The notes: generated by a model not told the origin, from the sequence alone. DNA of 64,000 nt from Deinococcus seoulensis (GCF_014648115.1 NZ_BMQM01000001.1:316427-380426), one strand, 5' to 3'; counted from the stretch's first letter, positions 1 to 10,633 are shown. Translations and numbers: made by a program.

Positions 1-260
1 GCGCCACCCTTGCGCTGCCCTTCCGGGCGGGGCTGGTACGTGCCCTCGATCTCCGCGACGTACTCGGCGCGCAGGCGGTCAGCGTCCGCGAAGGCAGCCG
101 AGTCGGGTTCCACCTGCACCTGCACCAGCCCGCTGCGGTCCCGCAGTTCCAGGAAGATCAGGCCGCCCAGATCGCGGCGGCGGTTCACCCAGCCCTGCAA
201 TGTGACGGTCTGGTGGGCGTGCGTGTCGTTCAGTTGGCCGATCAGGGCGGTGCGTTTCAT
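1..260 (-). CDS. aspS: aspartyl-tRNA synthetase, N-terminal part (cut by window edge)
   Basis: Only the first 86 codons are in the window. The visible part is the OB-fold anticodon-binding domain that opens AspRS: a start [12 protein letters not shown], then [14 protein letters not shown] and [11 protein letters not shown]. The [11 protein letters not shown] form is typical of the bacterial AspRS that pairs with hisS in an operon. The ATG at 260 overlaps the hisS stop codon (ATGA), so translation is probably coupled. The enzyme charges tRNA-Asp with aspartate in the cytoplasm. The catalytic domain lies outside the window. Confidence 0.9.
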   Translation of the reverse strand, partial: MKRTALIGQLNDTHAHQTVTLQGWVNRRRDLGGLIFLELRDRSGLVQVQVEPDSAAFADADRLRAEYVAEIEGTYQPRPEGQRKGG

Positions 261-1588
261 TCGTTCTCCAGAATCGTGGGGGTGGCGGTGAGAGCCTGTT
301 CCTGCGCGGCCAGGAAGGAAGGCAGGTCGGCGAGAAGGACCGTGAACTGCTCGGCGCTGCGCAGGTTCTTGAGTTGCACGGTTCCGGCGGCGGCTTCCTC
401 GGACCCGATCAGGCCCGCGAACAGCGCGCCGCGCCGCTCGGCGTCACGGAAGGCGTTGCCGGGTTTCAGGGCGCGGTACGCGAACTCGGCCCGCACCGAC
501 GTGCGCGCGGCCAGGGCGGCCGCCGCCGCAGCGGGCACAAGGCTGTCCTCGAGCGCCGCGACGTACACGGCTGGTCCCGCCAGCGCGGGCAGCGGGTGCC
601 CCTCGGCTTCCAGCGCGATCAGCAGGCGTTCCACACCGAACGCCCAGCCGATGCCCGGCACGGCCTGCGCGCCGATCTGCTCGGCCAGTCCGTCATAGCG
701 GCCCCCGCCGCCCAGCGCGGATTTCGCGCCGACACCCTCGTGGTGCAGTTCCCAGGCAGTGCGGCGGTAGTAGTCCAGGCCGCGCACGATGCTGGGGTCC
801 ACGTCGAACTCCACGCCCCAGTCGCGCAGGTAGCCCTGCACCGCATCAAAGTTCGCGCGGGCGTCCTCGCCCAGGAAGTCCAGCATGGGTTTTACGTTCA
901 GCTCTGCGATCAGGGTCTGGTCGTCCTCGCTCTTGCTGTCCAGGATCCGCATGGGGTTGCGGGTCAGGCGGTCGCGGGAATCGTCACTCAGGCGCTCCAG
1001 GTGCGGCGTGAACAGCTCACGAAGGTACGCGTTGTACGCCTCGCGGTCCTCCGGGTCGCCGATACTGCCCAGTTTCACGCGCACGCCCGTCAGGCCCAGT
1101 TCCCGGACCACGCCCACCATCAGGGCGATCGCCTCGGCGTCCACCAGCGCGTCCGAGCCGCCCAGCACCTCGTAATCCACCTGATGGAACTGCCGCAGCC
1201 GCCCGCGCTGCTGCCGCTCGGCGCGGAACATCGGGCCGTGCGTCCACAGTTTCAGCGGGGACGGCAATTGCTTGAGGCCGTTCTGCAGGAACGCCCGCAC
1301 GATACTCGCGGTTCCCTCGGGCCGCAGGATGTACCCGCCGTGATCCCCGAAGTAATACACCGTGAACATCTCCTTACGGACAATGTCGGTACTGCCGCCC
1401 ACGCCACGCTTGACGAGGTCCGCCTCCTCGAACAGCGGCGTATCGATCCGCTGCGCGCCCGCGCGTTCCAGCACGCGCCGCGCCGTCTCCACGACCCACC
1501 CGTGCGCGGCAGCCGAAACGTCCAGCGTGAGTTTCGGACTGCCGGCCGGCAGGTGGTCTTCTGTGCCCTTGGGGCGCCTAATCGCCAT
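257..1588 (-). CDS. hisS: histidyl-tRNA synthetase
   Basis: A 443-residue class II synthetase that charges tRNA-His. Visible landmarks are [11 protein letters not shown] at the N-terminus (HisRS motif RGTxD region), the motif 2 stretch [21 protein letters not shown], and the HisRS-specific [12 protein letters not shown] and GGGGRYDGL histidine-binding segments, followed by an anticodon-binding C-terminal domain. The open frame extends two codons upstream to a TTG, but ATG at 1588 is preferred because a -10-like TAAACT lies 9 nt upstream and no Shine-Dalgarno sequence is present. It is the first gene of a hisS-aspS operon, overlapping aspS by ATGA. Confidence 0.95.
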   Translation of the reverse strand: MAIRRPKGTEDHLPAGSPKLTLDVSAAAHGWVVETARRVLERAGAQRIDTPLFEEADLVKRGVGGSTDIVRKEMFTVYYFGDHGGYILRPEGTASIVRAFLQNGLKQLPSPLKLWTHGPMFRAERQQRGRLRQFHQVDYEVLGGSDALVDAEAIALMVGVVRELGLTGVRVKLGSIGDPEDREAYNAYLRELFTPHLERLSDDSRDRLTRNPMRILDSKSEDDQTLIAELNVKPMLDFLGEDARANFDAVQGYLRDWGVEFDVDPSIVRGLDYYRRTAWELHHEGVGAKSALGGGGRYDGLAEQIGAQAVPGIGWAFGVERLLIALEAEGHPLPALAGPAVYVAALEDSLVPAAAAAALAARTSVRAEFAYRALKPGNAFRDAERRGALFAGLIGSEEAAAGTVQLKNLRSAEQFTVLLADLPSFLAAQEQALTATPTILENE

Positions 1589-1597
1589 AACCAAAGG

Positions 1598-1603
1598 AGT
1601 TTA
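1598..1603 (-). promoter_or_regulatory. candidate -10 element of hisS
   Basis: TAAACT lies 9 nt before the hisS ATG, with TTGGGG about 16 bp further upstream as a weak -35. This suggests a leaderless or nearly leaderless transcript. Confidence 0.4.
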
Positions 1604-1786
1604 CAGCATTCACCCCTCACCCCAACGCCGCGCCGCACAGCAGAAATCACCGATCAGAGCGGAGTGCCGGGCCATCCTGAGTGCACAGCAACAGGGGAGA
1701 GGGCGGCCCGCCGGAACGGACCGCCCCCCCACTTTCACGCCCTCACGCTTTCGGCCGGTGCCGGACGCGTGATGACTGAGACACGA

Positions 1787-2155
1787 TTACTGCTGAACGC
1801 TGTACGGCAGCCCGGTCGACTGCTTCCCGGCTACCTCCACGAACAGCCAGCTCGCCCCGACCGGCGCGTCGGCCGGAACAGTCAGCACGATCTCGCTGTC
1901 CGTCCAGGACTGCACCGCCGACGCGGGGAACAGGTACCCGCCCTGGCCGTCCTCGCTGGCCCCCAGGCGAACCTGGCCGGTCGACGGGCCGCCCAGGTAA
2001 CGGCCCTGAATGGTCACGGTCCCGCCGCGCACGGCCGCTCCGGACACCTTGATCAACATGGGAGTGACCGTCACCATGCGCGAACCCTGCTGGGCCGGAG
2101 CGCATGAAGCCAGAACACCCGTTAACAGTAAAGAAGTCACCAAGAAACGCAGCAT
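1787..2155 (-). CDS. small lipoprotein with an IPT/TIG-like beta domain
   Basis: A 122-residue exported protein. It starts [18 protein letters not shown], a signal peptide ending in a lipobox (LASC) with the lipidated Cys near residue 18. The rest is an all-beta sequence containing [13 protein letters not shown] and [16 protein letters not shown], which resembles an immunoglobulin-like IPT/TIG repeat; this is a pattern-level judgement. ATG 2155 is chosen because GGAGG precedes it at normal distance. Only 27 bp separate its start from that of the divergent lipid kinase, so their promoters must overlap. No function can be assigned. Confidence 0.75.
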   Translation of the reverse strand: MLRFLVTSLLLTGVLASCAPAQQGSRMVTVTPMLIKVSGAAVRGGTVTIQGRYLGGPSTGQVRLGASEDGQGGYLFPASAVQSWTDSEIVLTVPADAPVGASWLFVEVAGKQSTGLPYSVQQ

Positions 2156-2182
2156 AGCCAAAGCCTCCGTCCCGGCAGTCTA

Positions 2183-3157
<975 letters not shown>

Positions 3158-3175
3158 ACGCCCCGCACACCGCAC

Positions 3176-3203
3176 GACCGCCAGGGCAGATGCTCTGGCG
3201 GTC
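3176..3203 (+). terminator. hairpin terminator after the lipid kinase gene
   Basis: A 12-bp stem (3176-3187 with 3192-3203, one G-T pair) around the loop AGAT, followed by ATTTG. It lies 18 bp beyond the stop codon at 3157. Confidence 0.65.
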
Positions 3204-3320
3204 ATTTGGTACGGTCGGAAAAACAATGTCCAGCACGCATAAAATCACCCAAGCCCACAGGAGGGCCAGGAAGGGGCCAGCAACGCGCGCCGAGGGGTTC
3301 AACCCCCTGCTCCGGAACGC

Positions 3321-4298
3321 CTAGCGGAACCCCTCGACCACATCATCCAGGTCATCCTCCGGCAACTCCACGTACCGGCGGGTCGTGTCCACCTGCTCAT
3401 GCCCCAGGAACCCCGCCACCCGCGTGAAATCCTTGACGGCCGCGTACAGCTGCGTGCCCGCGTACTTGCGCCCCGCATGGAACCCCCGGAACTCCTGCAC
3501 CATCCCGCAACGCAGCGCCAGCCGCTGCAACCGCTCGTACGCCGTCGAGTACGCCCGGAACGACAGGACCCGCCCACCTGAGCCCGGCGCGGCCACCCGC
3601 CCGGCCTGCAACGCCCCCAGCGCCTCGCGCAGCCGCGCACTGAGCGGCACGATCCGCGCCTTGTCGCCCTTGCCGTGCGCCACCAGTAGCCTCCGCCGCC
3701 CCAGGTCCACGTGCTCCCACTCGACCGCCAGCGCCTCCGCGATCCGCAGCCCCGCGTGCGTCAGCAGCAGCAGCAGTACCTGCTCCTGCACGTCCGCCTC
3801 GGCCAGCATCGCCTGCACGAAATCCGCCCGGTACGGCGGGTTCTTCACCACGCCCTTCGTCCGGTCCTTCGGGCGCTTCACGTCCGCGAACGGATCGGCG
3901 TCCGTCGCGCCCGCCCAGCGCAACGCCCGGTACAACGCGCCCGCCGCCGCCACCCGCGCCTGCACCGTCGCCGGTTTCAGGCCCGACGCGGTCAGGGACG
4001 CCACGAACAGCGACGGTTCGCGCCGCCCCGGGTGCAGCAGATTCCAGGCGTTCGCGCCCGCGTGCTCGACCAGCACCTCCACGCCCTTGCGGTAGGCGCG
4101 CAGCGTATGCGGACTGAGTTTCACGCCCGCGCTGGTGTCGCTGCTGAGGTACGCGAGCGTGAGTGCCCACAGGTCCTCGAAGGCCTTGTCGCGCGCGGCG
4201 GTGATGGCGCGGACGCGCAGGGCTTCGTCGGTCAGCCCGGCGAGGGCGCGGGCCTGGGCGAGGCGGTCGCCGGTGTACGCCTGGATACTCTGGGTCAT
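3321..4298 (-). CDS. Xer-type tyrosine recombinase
   Basis: A 325-residue site-specific recombinase. The N-terminal half is a helical SAM-like core-binding domain (about 40-135). The C-terminal catalytic domain has the full set: Arg185 (GLRIAEAL), the lysine of HGKGDKAR (210-215), His274-x-x-Arg277, His300 (LGHEQVDTT) and nucleophile Tyr309 (RRYVEL). ATG 4298 is preferred over an upstream in-frame start because the family N-terminus follows it directly. The gene is in core-genome context. A dif-like palindrome sits 9 bp upstream of the start, so it may be the host XerC/XerD equivalent that resolves chromosome dimers (inference). Confidence 0.85.
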   Translation of the reverse strand: MTQSIQAYTGDRLAQARALAGLTDEALRVRAITAARDKAFEDLWALTLAYLSSDTSAGVKLSPHTLRAYRKGVEVLVEHAGANAWNLLHPGRREPSLFVASLTASGLKPATVQARVAAAGALYRALRWAGATDADPFADVKRPKDRTKGVVKNPPYRADFVQAMLAEADVQEQVLLLLLTHAGLRIAEALAVEWEHVDLGRRRLLVAHGKGDKARIVPLSARLREALGALQAGRVAAPGSGGRVLSFRAYSTAYERLQRLALRCGMVQEFRGFHAGRKYAGTQLYAAVKDFTRVAGFLGHEQVDTTRRYVELPEDDLDDVVEGFR

Positions 4299-4307
4299 GT
4301 GCGCCGA

Positions 4308-4325
4308 TGATAACATGCATTATCA
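4308..4325. promoter_or_regulatory. dif-like palindrome next to the recombinase gene
   Basis: TGATAA-CATGCA-TTATCA: two perfect 6-bp arms around a 6-bp centre. XerC/XerD sites share this plan (ATAA, 6-bp centre, TTAT). It may instead be an operator for the recombinase gene. Confidence 0.4.
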
Positions 4326-4393
4326 ACGGATGCCGATGGGAGGGCCGAAGTCGCAGCTCTAAAGTCGCAGCGGTAGCCACTCCAGCCAGGTAC

Positions 4394-5926
4394 TCAATTC
4401 AGGCGGTCGTTCCGGCGGCGGTCCTGCCGGACGCCGTACGCGACCATCAGCGCCGCCAGCATCAGCGCGGGCCAGTCGCCGAGGCGCATGTAGACGGTGG
4501 TGCCGGTCAGGAGTTTCGGGCGGACGTCGAGTGCCTGGAGTTCCTGGCCGTTGTCCACGGTCTGCACGGGTTGCCCGAGATCGTTCACGGTTCCGGCGAC
4601 GCCGTTGTTGACGCTGCGCACGACCCAGCGGCGGGTTTCGATGGCGCGGACACGGCCCATGCCAAAGTGCTGCTGCACGCCCCAACCCTGGTACCAGCCG
4701 TCGTTGCTGGGGTTCACGAGCACCTGCGCGCCCCCGTTGGCCAGCGCACGGGCGACCCAGGGGAACACGCTGTCGTAGCAGATGTACGCGCCGTACAGGA
4801 CGCCACCGAGCGTGAGTGGTGTGGGGTTGGGGTTGGGAGTCATGCTGGCCAGCGTGAAGCCCAGTGAGGTTTCGATGACGCGGTACACGGGGCCGAGGAT
4901 GGGACGGAACGGGAATTCCTCGCCGAACGGGACGAGGCGGGCCTTGGCGCTCATGCTCTGGATGGTGCCGCCTGCGCTCAGGCTGGCGACGGTGTTGAAT
5001 TCCCGGGAGGTGCCGGGTTGCCGGATGGGGTCCGGGCCGGACGGGGTGAGTGCTTCGTACCCGCCGACGCCGCTGATGCCGGGGCCGGGGAACGCGGGGA
5101 TGGTCTGGCCGGGGGCGGGGCGGGTGCCGGGTGAGCTGATGGCGCCCTCGCTCCAGACGATGACGCTGCCGGGTGGGCGGTTCACGCTGGCGGCGGTCTG
5201 CGCGGCAAACTGTTCTTCCGGGGTGAGCTGTCCGCTGGCGCGGCCGAACGCGTCGAAGGTGACGCGCAGGACCCGCATGGGTTGTTCGGGGCCGTCGCCG
5301 GGCGTGCGGGTGGCGCCGTACCCGAGCGCGGCGGCCCAGGCGACGGCCGCCAGGACGGCCGGGGCGAGGGGGCGTCTCCCCTGCTGCTGCCGGTTCGGTG
5401 AGTGTCTGTTTGTCCAGGCGTGGGCGAGGCTGGCGGCGGTGAACGCGACCAGCACACTGCCGAGCAGCACGCCGCCCAGGTCCGCGATCTGAATGGCGGG
5501 CGTGGGCAGCAGCGTGTACCCCAGGGTGGGCCACGGGAACGCGAGCGGCCCCAGGAAACGCAGCCATTCCAGGATCACCCACCCGCCCGCGAGGGCCCAG
5601 ATACGGCCGGTGGGCGTGCGGGTCAGCGTCACCGCGATGGCGGCCATGACAGCCAGGAACGCGGCTTCCAGTGCGAACAGGATGACCACCAGCGGCGCGG
5701 CCCCGAGGAGTTGTTGCAGGAACGCGCCCAGCCACCACAGGTGCAGCGCGAAGTACCCGAAGCCGCCCCAGAACACGCGGGCCGTCACAGCCCGGCGGGT
5801 CGGTGCGGCGGCGGCGTACCCGAGCAGGGCGGCCAGGGGCAGGGCACTCAGGAAACTCCACGGGAGGGGCAGGCCGCACGCGGCGAGGGTCAGTCCGAGC
5901 AGGGCGGCTATGGCGGGGGCGGGCAT
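4394..5926 (-). CDS. lnt: apolipoprotein N-acyltransferase
   Basis: A 510-residue inner-membrane enzyme that adds the third acyl chain to lipoproteins. The N-terminal ~190 residues are a run of hydrophobic segments beginning [21 protein letters not shown]. The C-terminal half is a nitrilase-type domain with the Glu-Lys-Cys triad: WSEGA (Glu), [17 protein letters not shown] (Lys) and ICYDSVFPW (Cys). A last hydrophobic segment precedes RQDRRR. The start is set by a leaderless promoter. The window encodes several lipoproteins that would be its substrates. Confidence 0.93.
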   Translation of the reverse strand: MPAPAIAALLGLTLAACGLPLPWSFLSALPLAALLGYAAAAPTRRAVTARVFWGGFGYFALHLWWLGAFLQQLLGAAPLVVILFALEAAFLAVMAAIAVTLTRTPTGRIWALAGGWVILEWLRFLGPLAFPWPTLGYTLLPTPAIQIADLGGVLLGSVLVAFTAASLAHAWTNRHSPNRQQQGRRPLAPAVLAAVAWAAALGYGATRTPGDGPEQPMRVLRVTFDAFGRASGQLTPEEQFAAQTAASVNRPPGSVIVWSEGAISSPGTRPAPGQTIPAFPGPGISGVGGYEALTPSGPDPIRQPGTSREFNTVASLSAGGTIQSMSAKARLVPFGEEFPFRPILGPVYRVIETSLGFTLASMTPNPNPTPLTLGGVLYGAYICYDSVFPWVARALANGGAQVLVNPSNDGWYQGWGVQQHFGMGRVRAIETRRWVVRSVNNGVAGTVNDLGQPVQTVDNGQELQALDVRPKLLTGTTVYMRLGDWPALMLAALMVAYGVRQDRRRNDRLN

Positions 5927-5933
5927 CGCACCT

Positions 5934-5939
5934 ATGATA
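5934..5939 (-). promoter_or_regulatory. -10 element of leaderless lnt
   Basis: TATCAT lies exactly 7 nt before the lnt ATG. Confidence 0.6.
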
Positions 5940-5988
5940 GGGGGGTTGCGAGGAAACTCGTGGCGTTTTGCTCTAGGATGGGTGGACC

Positions 5989-6693
5989 TTGCGACTGGCC
6001 TTCATCAGCGATCTTCATGGGAACATTCACGCCTTGACTGCGGTCAAGCGTTTTCTGTCGGAACATATCGTCAATCAGGTGATTGTGGTGGGCGACCTTG
6101 TCGGGTACGGCGCGAGTCCGGGTCCGGTCATCGATTTCGTGAAACGCGAGGGGTGGGTGACGGGCCTGGGGTCCAGTGACATGCGCGTGGCGATGGAACT
6201 CGGGGACCGCGCGGACCGCAAGGGCGTGGCGGATCAGGTGCTGAACTGGACGAAGAAGATGCTGGCGCCCGAGCAGGTGGATTTCCTGCGTCGCCTGCCG
6301 CCGGGCGGGCGGATCACCACGCCGATCGGGCGGGTCCGGTACTTTCACGGCAGTCCGCACGACCCGGAGGCGCGTCTGGACCTGATGGCGCAGGAGCGTG
6401 AGCTGGAGGCGCTGGCCGAGACGCTGGGCGCGCGGGTGGTCGTGGTGGGCGGGTCGCACGTGCCGTTCGTGCGGGTGATCGGTGAGACGACGTTCGTGGA
6501 TCCCGGCAGCGTGGGCCTGACCCTGAACCACGAGCCGGGCGCGGACGTTGCGATCGTGGATTGCGTGGGCCGCAAACCGAAGGTGTCGCTGCACAAGGTC
6601 ACGTACGATTTCGCGTCGAGTGCGTTCGACATCATGGCGTGGAACCTGCCGCCCGTGATCGCGGACGTGATCCGCACCGGCCGCATGGGCTGA
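5989..6693 (+). CDS. calcineurin-like metallophosphoesterase
   Basis: A 234-residue metallophosphatase. It opens directly with the metal-binding block [14 protein letters not shown], then VVGDLVGYG, the GSSD stretch, [16 protein letters not shown] and DPGSVGL, in the order of the YfcE/MJ0936 family. The D-x-H, GD, H and G-H residues that bind two metal ions are present. The family hydrolyses phosphodiesters; the substrate is unknown. The start is a TTG at 5989: the first motif begins at once and no ATG or GTG is in frame nearby. A TAGGAT lies 9 nt before it. It is divergent from lnt. Confidence 0.85.
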   Translation: MRLAFISDLHGNIHALTAVKRFLSEHIVNQVIVVGDLVGYGASPGPVIDFVKREGWVTGLGSSDMRVAMELGDRADRKGVADQVLNWTKKMLAPEQVDFLRRLPPGGRITTPIGRVRYFHGSPHDPEARLDLMAQERELEALAETLGARVVVVGGSHVPFVRVIGETTFVDPGSVGLTLNHEPGADVAIVDCVGRKPKVSLHKVTYDFASSAFDIMAWNLPPVIADVIRTGRMG

Positions 6694-6706
6694 AGCAGAC
6701 AAAGGG

Positions 6707-6740
6707 AAGGCGGGGAACCTCACATGGGGTTCCCCGCCTT
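6707..6740. terminator. bidirectional terminator between convergent genes
   Basis: A perfect 13-bp stem (6707-6719 with 6728-6740), A/T-flanked on both sides, lies between the metallophosphatase and aminotransferase stop codons. Confidence 0.85.
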
Positions 6741-6756
6741 TCATGTGCCGGTGCGT

Positions 6757-7905
6757 TCAGGCGGGAACGGGTTCCAGCGCGTCGTTGAACCGTTCGGTGA
6801 GGCCCTGCACGCCCAGCAGGTCTTCCAGGGCGTCCATCAGGGCGCGGTACGGGGCGGGGCGGGCCGTTTCACCCATCAGACCCAGTCGCCAGATCAGGCC
6901 GGCGGTGGCGCCCAGGCCGCCCGTGACGCTGATCTCCCGCTGGCGCAGCGCGCGGCGGACGCCTGCGTCGTCGAAGCCGTCCGGGAGGCGCAGCGCGAGG
7001 ACGGTGGGCAGGCGGTCTTCGGGGCGCAGCACGTAGGGCGTGAAGCCCAGCGGGGCCAGCGCCGCCTGAATGGCCTGCCCGACGTGCTGCACGCGGGCCT
7101 TGCGGTTCAGCATGCCCTCGTCCAGTGCGGCGCGCAGGGCGGCGTGCAGGGCGTAGTGCAGGTTCACGGGCACCGTGTGGTGGTAGGTGTGGCGCTCCCA
7201 GTAGTCGCGCAGGCCCTCGAAATCGCAGTACCACAGCGGGGTGGGCGTGCGGCGGGCGTGGTAGCGGGCCATGGCGCGGTCGCTGATGGCGACGGGGGCC
7301 AGGCCGGGTGGGGCGCTGAGGCATTTCTGCGCGCCGGTGTAGGCGTAGTCCACGCCCCACTCGGCCATGTGGAAGGGTTCCATCCCGGCGGTCGTGACGG
7401 CGTCCACGGTCAGGAGTGCGCCGTGCTGCCGGGCGATCTGCGCGATCTGCGGGACGGGGTTCAGGACGCCGGTGCTGGTCTCGCCGTGCACGACGGCGAC
7501 CATCTGCACGCCGTTCATCTGCGCGGCCACGTCCTCGGGGTTGATGGCCTCGCCGAGTGGGGCGGTGACGAGGCGGACGTTCGCGCCGTAGCGGGCGGCC
7601 ATGTCGGCCATGCGCTGCCCGAACGAGCCGTTGGCGCACACGAGGACCTCGTCGCCGTTCTCGACTAGGTTGGCGAATCCGGCTTCCATGCCGAGGCTGC
7701 CGGTTCCGGCGAGCAGCGCGGTGAAGGTGGTGTCGGTCGTGCCGTACATGGCGCGCAGGTCCGCCTGGATTTCGGTGTTCAGCGCGAAGATTTCGGGGTC
7801 CATGTGGCCGAGCATGGGTCGCATGAGGGCCTGCTGGGCGCGGGGATGGATGGGGGTGGGGCCGGGCGTCAGCAGGACGTGCTCGGTGTAGGGGTCCTCG
7901 AACAT
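6757..7905 (-). CDS. class V aminotransferase (alanine/serine-glyoxylate type)
   Basis: A 382-residue PLP enzyme. It has the family opening [18 protein letters not shown], the cofactor-binding [11 protein letters not shown] and TVDAVTTAG stretches, and the PLP lysine in [18 protein letters not shown]. This arrangement is typical of alanine-glyoxylate and serine-glyoxylate aminotransferases; the exact amino donor cannot be told from sequence. It stands alone between a bidirectional terminator and a divergent promoter region. The ATG at 7905 has TAGGCT 6 nt upstream, so the mRNA is probably leaderless. Confidence 0.88.
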   Translation of the reverse strand: MFEDPYTEHVLLTPGPTPIHPRAQQALMRPMLGHMDPEIFALNTEIQADLRAMYGTTDTTFTALLAGTGSLGMEAGFANLVENGDEVLVCANGSFGQRMADMAARYGANVRLVTAPLGEAINPEDVAAQMNGVQMVAVVHGETSTGVLNPVPQIAQIARQHGALLTVDAVTTAGMEPFHMAEWGVDYAYTGAQKCLSAPPGLAPVAISDRAMARYHARRTPTPLWYCDFEGLRDYWERHTYHHTVPVNLHYALHAALRAALDEGMLNRKARVQHVGQAIQAALAPLGFTPYVLRPEDRLPTVLALRLPDGFDDAGVRRALRQREISVTGGLGATAGLIWRLGLMGETARPAPYRALMDALEDLLGVQGLTERFNDALEPVPA

Positions 7906-7911
7906 GCGGCC

Positions 7912-7917
7912 AGCCTA
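7912..7917 (-). promoter_or_regulatory. -10 element of the leaderless aminotransferase gene
   Basis: TAGGCT lies 6 nt before the ATG at 7905. Confidence 0.55.
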
Positions 7918-7940
7918 GCGCAGCCGTGTGAGTTTAGCAA

Positions 7941-8022
7941 TCCTGTTGCGCTCATCAGCCTTCAGGGAAGTTATACAGGTCAATTATTGCTCATATAACC
8001 AGATAAGGCACTCCTGTTGCGC
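7941..8022. repeat. 11-bp direct repeats flanking an AT-rich insert
   Basis: TCCTGTTGCGC occurs at 7941-7951 and 8012-8022. The 60 bp between are clearly more AT-rich than the surroundings and hold a GTTATA...TATAAC inverted pair. The layout resembles a decayed small insertion, in the 225-bp gap between two divergent genes. Confidence 0.4.
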
Positions 8023-8129
8023 GATGCGGGCGGAAGTCTTGATTTCCGTTCAGGCGGCCGGTCACGTCCGGCAAGACCGCAGGCCACGGACTGGCGGCAA
8101 GCCGTCACGTTCTGCCACCGGTCAGCGTC

Positions 8130-8135
8130 TAGCAT
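8130..8135 (+). promoter_or_regulatory. -10 element of the leaderless HAD gene
   Basis: TAGCAT lies 7 nt before the ATG at 8143. It fixes that ATG as the start over the ATG at 8134, which overlaps the hexamer. Confidence 0.55.
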
Positions 8136-8142
8136 GACCGTC

Positions 8143-8850
8143 ATGACCACCCAGCCTCCGCTCCGCGCCGTCCTGTTCGACCGGGACGACACCATCGCCT
8201 ACACCGACCCCGGCGTGTACCGCGAGGCCGCCCTGTGGGCCGCGCAGACCTTCGGACTCGACCCGCGCGAGGTCGGCGCGGGCATGCAGGCCCAGTGGCA
8301 GGAACGGGCGTTCACGTGGTGGCACCTGCGTACCCAGGCCGACGAGGACACCTTCTGGAACGAGTACAGCGCCGAACTGGCCGCCCGCCTGAACCTCACG
8401 GACACCCAGGCGCAGCAACTGTCGGCACGCTACCCGTACGAGGCGTTCATGAAACCCGTCCCGGACGCCCGCGCGGTCCTGACCGAACTGCGCGCCCGTG
8501 GCCTGCGCCTGGGCGTGCTGAGCAACACGCTGCCCAGCATCGACCGCACCCTGGAATTCCTGGGCCTGAACGACCTGATCGACGTGGCCGTCGCCACCTG
8601 CACCGTCGGCATTCACAAACCCGAACCCGGCGCGTACCGGCACGCCCTGAACGCCCTGGGCCTGGACGCCCCCGAGGTCCTGTTCATCGACGACAAGCAG
8701 GAGAACGTGGACGCCGCCCTCGCCCTGGGCATGCACGCCGCGCTGATCGACCTGAGCGGCGAAACCCCGGGCGCCCTGCACGACCTCGGCGGGGTGTCCA
8801 GACTGGTGGACCGCCTCGGCGTCGCCTCCCCCACCGCCGACACCCGATGA
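8143..8850 (+). CDS. HAD-family hydrolase
   Basis: A 235-residue haloacid-dehalogenase-type phosphatase. The nucleophile motif is VLFDRDDTIAY, motif II is GVLSNT, the motif III lysine is in GIHKPEPGAYRHAL, and motif IV is VLFIDDKQENVDAAL. The helical cap lies between motif I and motif II. Motif I reads DRDD rather than the usual DxDGT, an uncommon variant. It probably dephosphorylates a small metabolite. It overlaps the following dipeptidase gene by ATGA, so the two are co-translated. Confidence 0.85.
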   Translation: MTTQPPLRAVLFDRDDTIAYTDPGVYREAALWAAQTFGLDPREVGAGMQAQWQERAFTWWHLRTQADEDTFWNEYSAELAARLNLTDTQAQQLSARYPYEAFMKPVPDARAVLTELRARGLRLGVLSNTLPSIDRTLEFLGLNDLIDVAVATCTVGIHKPEPGAYRHALNALGLDAPEVLFIDDKQENVDAALALGMHAALIDLSGETPGALHDLGGVSRLVDRLGVASPTADTR

Positions 8851-9857
8851 CCGACACGCACCTGCCCGGCACCCACCTGATTGACGGGCACCTGGACCTC
8901 GCCATGAACGCCCTGGACGGCCGGGACCTGACCCTCCCCCTGGACGCCCTGCGCGCCGCTGACCCCGTGCCGGGCCAGACGGCCACCGTGACGCTGCCGG
9001 AGCTGCGCCTGTCGGGCGTGCGCGTGTGCTTCGGGACGCTGTTCGCCCTGCCCGCCAGCCCCGACACTCCCGGCGGGTACACCGACCACGCGGGCGCCCG
9101 CGCGCAGGCACTGGCGCAACTGGACGAGTACCACCGCCTGCAGGACGCCGGGCACCTGACCCTGCTCACCTCGGCCGCCGGAGTGACGGCACACCTCGAC
9201 TCCCCGGAAGCGCCGCTGGGCGTGGTCCTGCTGATGGAAGGCGCCGACCCCATCCGCGACGCCGCCGACCTGCCCTTCTGGGTCGAGCGGGGCGTGCGCG
9301 TCATCGGCCCGGCCTGGGGCCGCACCCGTTACGCCGGAGGCACCGACGCGCCCGGACCTCTCACGCCCGCCGGGGTGGACCTCGTAACCGCCATGCGGGA
9401 CCTGAACGTCACGCTGGAGGCCTCGCACCTCGACGATCACGCCTTCTGGGATGCCGCGCAGATCGGGCCGCGACTGATCGCCACGCACGCCAACAGCCGC
9501 GCCCTGGTGCCCGGAAACCGCCACCTGACCGACGACATGGCCCGTGCCATCGCCGCAGCGGACGGCGTGATCGGACTGGTCCTCCTGAACCGCTTCATCC
9601 GCCCACTCCCGGAAGGTAGCCTGGACCGCGTGCCCCTGGCCGCGCTGGCTGACCACGCCCGCCACTACGCCGACCTGATCGGCTGGGACCGCGTGGCCCT
9701 CGGCACCGACCTCGACGGAGGCTTCGGTGCCGAGAAGACGCCCGCCGGTATCGACCGCTACGCGCACGTGCCCCGGGTGCTGGACGAACTGCCCGCCGGG
9801 GTCCGTCAGAGCGTGGCGTGGGGGAACTGGGCACGCTGGCTCACCACGCACCTGTAA
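8847..9857 (+). CDS. membrane-dipeptidase family (M19) peptidase
   Basis: A 336-residue zinc dipeptidase of the M19 renal dipeptidase family. It shows the HxD metal motif in LIDGHLDLAMN, the bridging glutamate in LLMEGADPI, the metal histidine segment in ATHANSRAL, and VALGTDLDGGFG near the C-terminus. Bacterial members cleave dipeptides, often D-containing ones. It has no signal peptide, so it should act in the cytoplasm. It is the second gene of an operon with the HAD phosphatase. Given the epimerase and NlpC/P60 genes nearby, a role in murein peptide salvage is possible but unproven. Confidence 0.88.
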   Translation: MTDTHLPGTHLIDGHLDLAMNALDGRDLTLPLDALRAADPVPGQTATVTLPELRLSGVRVCFGTLFALPASPDTPGGYTDHAGARAQALAQLDEYHRLQDAGHLTLLTSAAGVTAHLDSPEAPLGVVLLMEGADPIRDAADLPFWVERGVRVIGPAWGRTRYAGGTDAPGPLTPAGVDLVTAMRDLNVTLEASHLDDHAFWDAAQIGPRLIATHANSRALVPGNRHLTDDMARAIAAADGVIGLVLLNRFIRPLPEGSLDRVPLAALADHARHYADLIGWDRVALGTDLDGGFGAEKTPAGIDRYAHVPRVLDELPAGVRQSVAWGNWARWLTTHL

Positions 9858-9886
9858 GACGGACTCCGATACGGACGCCCCTGCTC

Positions 9887-9892
9887 TACACT
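9887..9892 (+). promoter_or_regulatory. -10 element of the leaderless phosphatase gene
   Basis: TACACT lies 7 nt before the GTG at 9900. Just upstream (9859-9870) is ACGGACTCCGAT, identical to the end sequence of the SNR-like repeats in this window. Confidence 0.6.
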
Positions 9893-9899
9893 CGGCCGC

Positions 9900-10589
9900 G
9901 TGCATCTTGTGCTGATCCGTCACGCCCAGTCCCTCAACAACCGGCTGTACGCACAGACGGGCGGTAAGGAAGGCCGGCATCCGGACCCGCCTCTGAGCGA
10001 CCTGGGCTTGGAGCAGGCGCGACTGCTCGGCGAGGCCGCCAACCGCATTCCGCACCTCGGGTCGCTGACGCACCTTTACAGCAGCCTCACCACGCGCGCC
10101 GTTCAGACGGTGGCCCCACTGGCGACGGCCCTCTCGCTGCCTGTTCAGGGAACGGACGCCCTGCACGAGATCGGCGGGCTGTACCTGGGTCAGCTGACCG
10201 GCCCGCGCACGCCCACCGCCGGGCAGACCCGGCAGACGTTGCAACGGATCTGCCCTGAGTTACGCTGGCCCGCCCATCTGGACAGCCGGGCTGCCTGGGA
10301 CGGTGGCTTCGAGGAGAACGACGAGCAGGTGTACGCAGACCGCGCCCTGACGGTCCTGCGCGACCTGCGGGCCCGCCACGCCGTGACGGATCGCGTGGGT
10401 CTGATCACGCACCAGAACTTCGCGCAGTTCCTGCTGGCCGCGCTGCTGGGCAGTCCCCTGAGCCGGCTGCCTGCCAAACTGGTGCTGGACAACACCGCCA
10501 CCTGCGAGCTGGAACTCGGTGCGCGCGGCACCCGGCTGCTGTTCCTGAACCGGCACGATCACCTGCCTGGGGACATGGTGACGAACTGA
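9900..10589 (+). CDS. histidine phosphatase (phosphoglycerate mutase superfamily)
   Basis: A 229-residue protein beginning MHLVLIRHAQSLNN, the RHG-type catalytic loop (here RHA) carrying the phosphate-accepting histidine. PLSDLGLEQARLLGEA and the later LITHQNFAQFLLAAL (second catalytic histidine) complete the active site. The RHA instead of RHG variant is known in the superfamily. Substrate unknown. The GTG at 9900 is the start because a TACACT lies 7 nt before it. Confidence 0.85.
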   Translation: MHLVLIRHAQSLNNRLYAQTGGKEGRHPDPPLSDLGLEQARLLGEAANRIPHLGSLTHLYSSLTTRAVQTVAPLATALSLPVQGTDALHEIGGLYLGQLTGPRTPTAGQTRQTLQRICPELRWPAHLDSRAAWDGGFEENDEQVYADRALTVLRDLRARHAVTDRVGLITHQNFAQFLLAALLGSPLSRLPAKLVLDNTATCELELGARGTRLLFLNRHDHLPGDMVTN

Positions 10590-10633
10590 GTATTGAACTG
10601 AACGGCAGTGAGGATGGTCAGGGGCAGGCGGAT

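Noticed and set aside
8235..9857. 540-residue frame overlapping the HAD and dipeptidase genes
   Set aside because: Arg/Pro-rich shifted frame. The two real genes have complete catalytic motifs and an ATGA junction.
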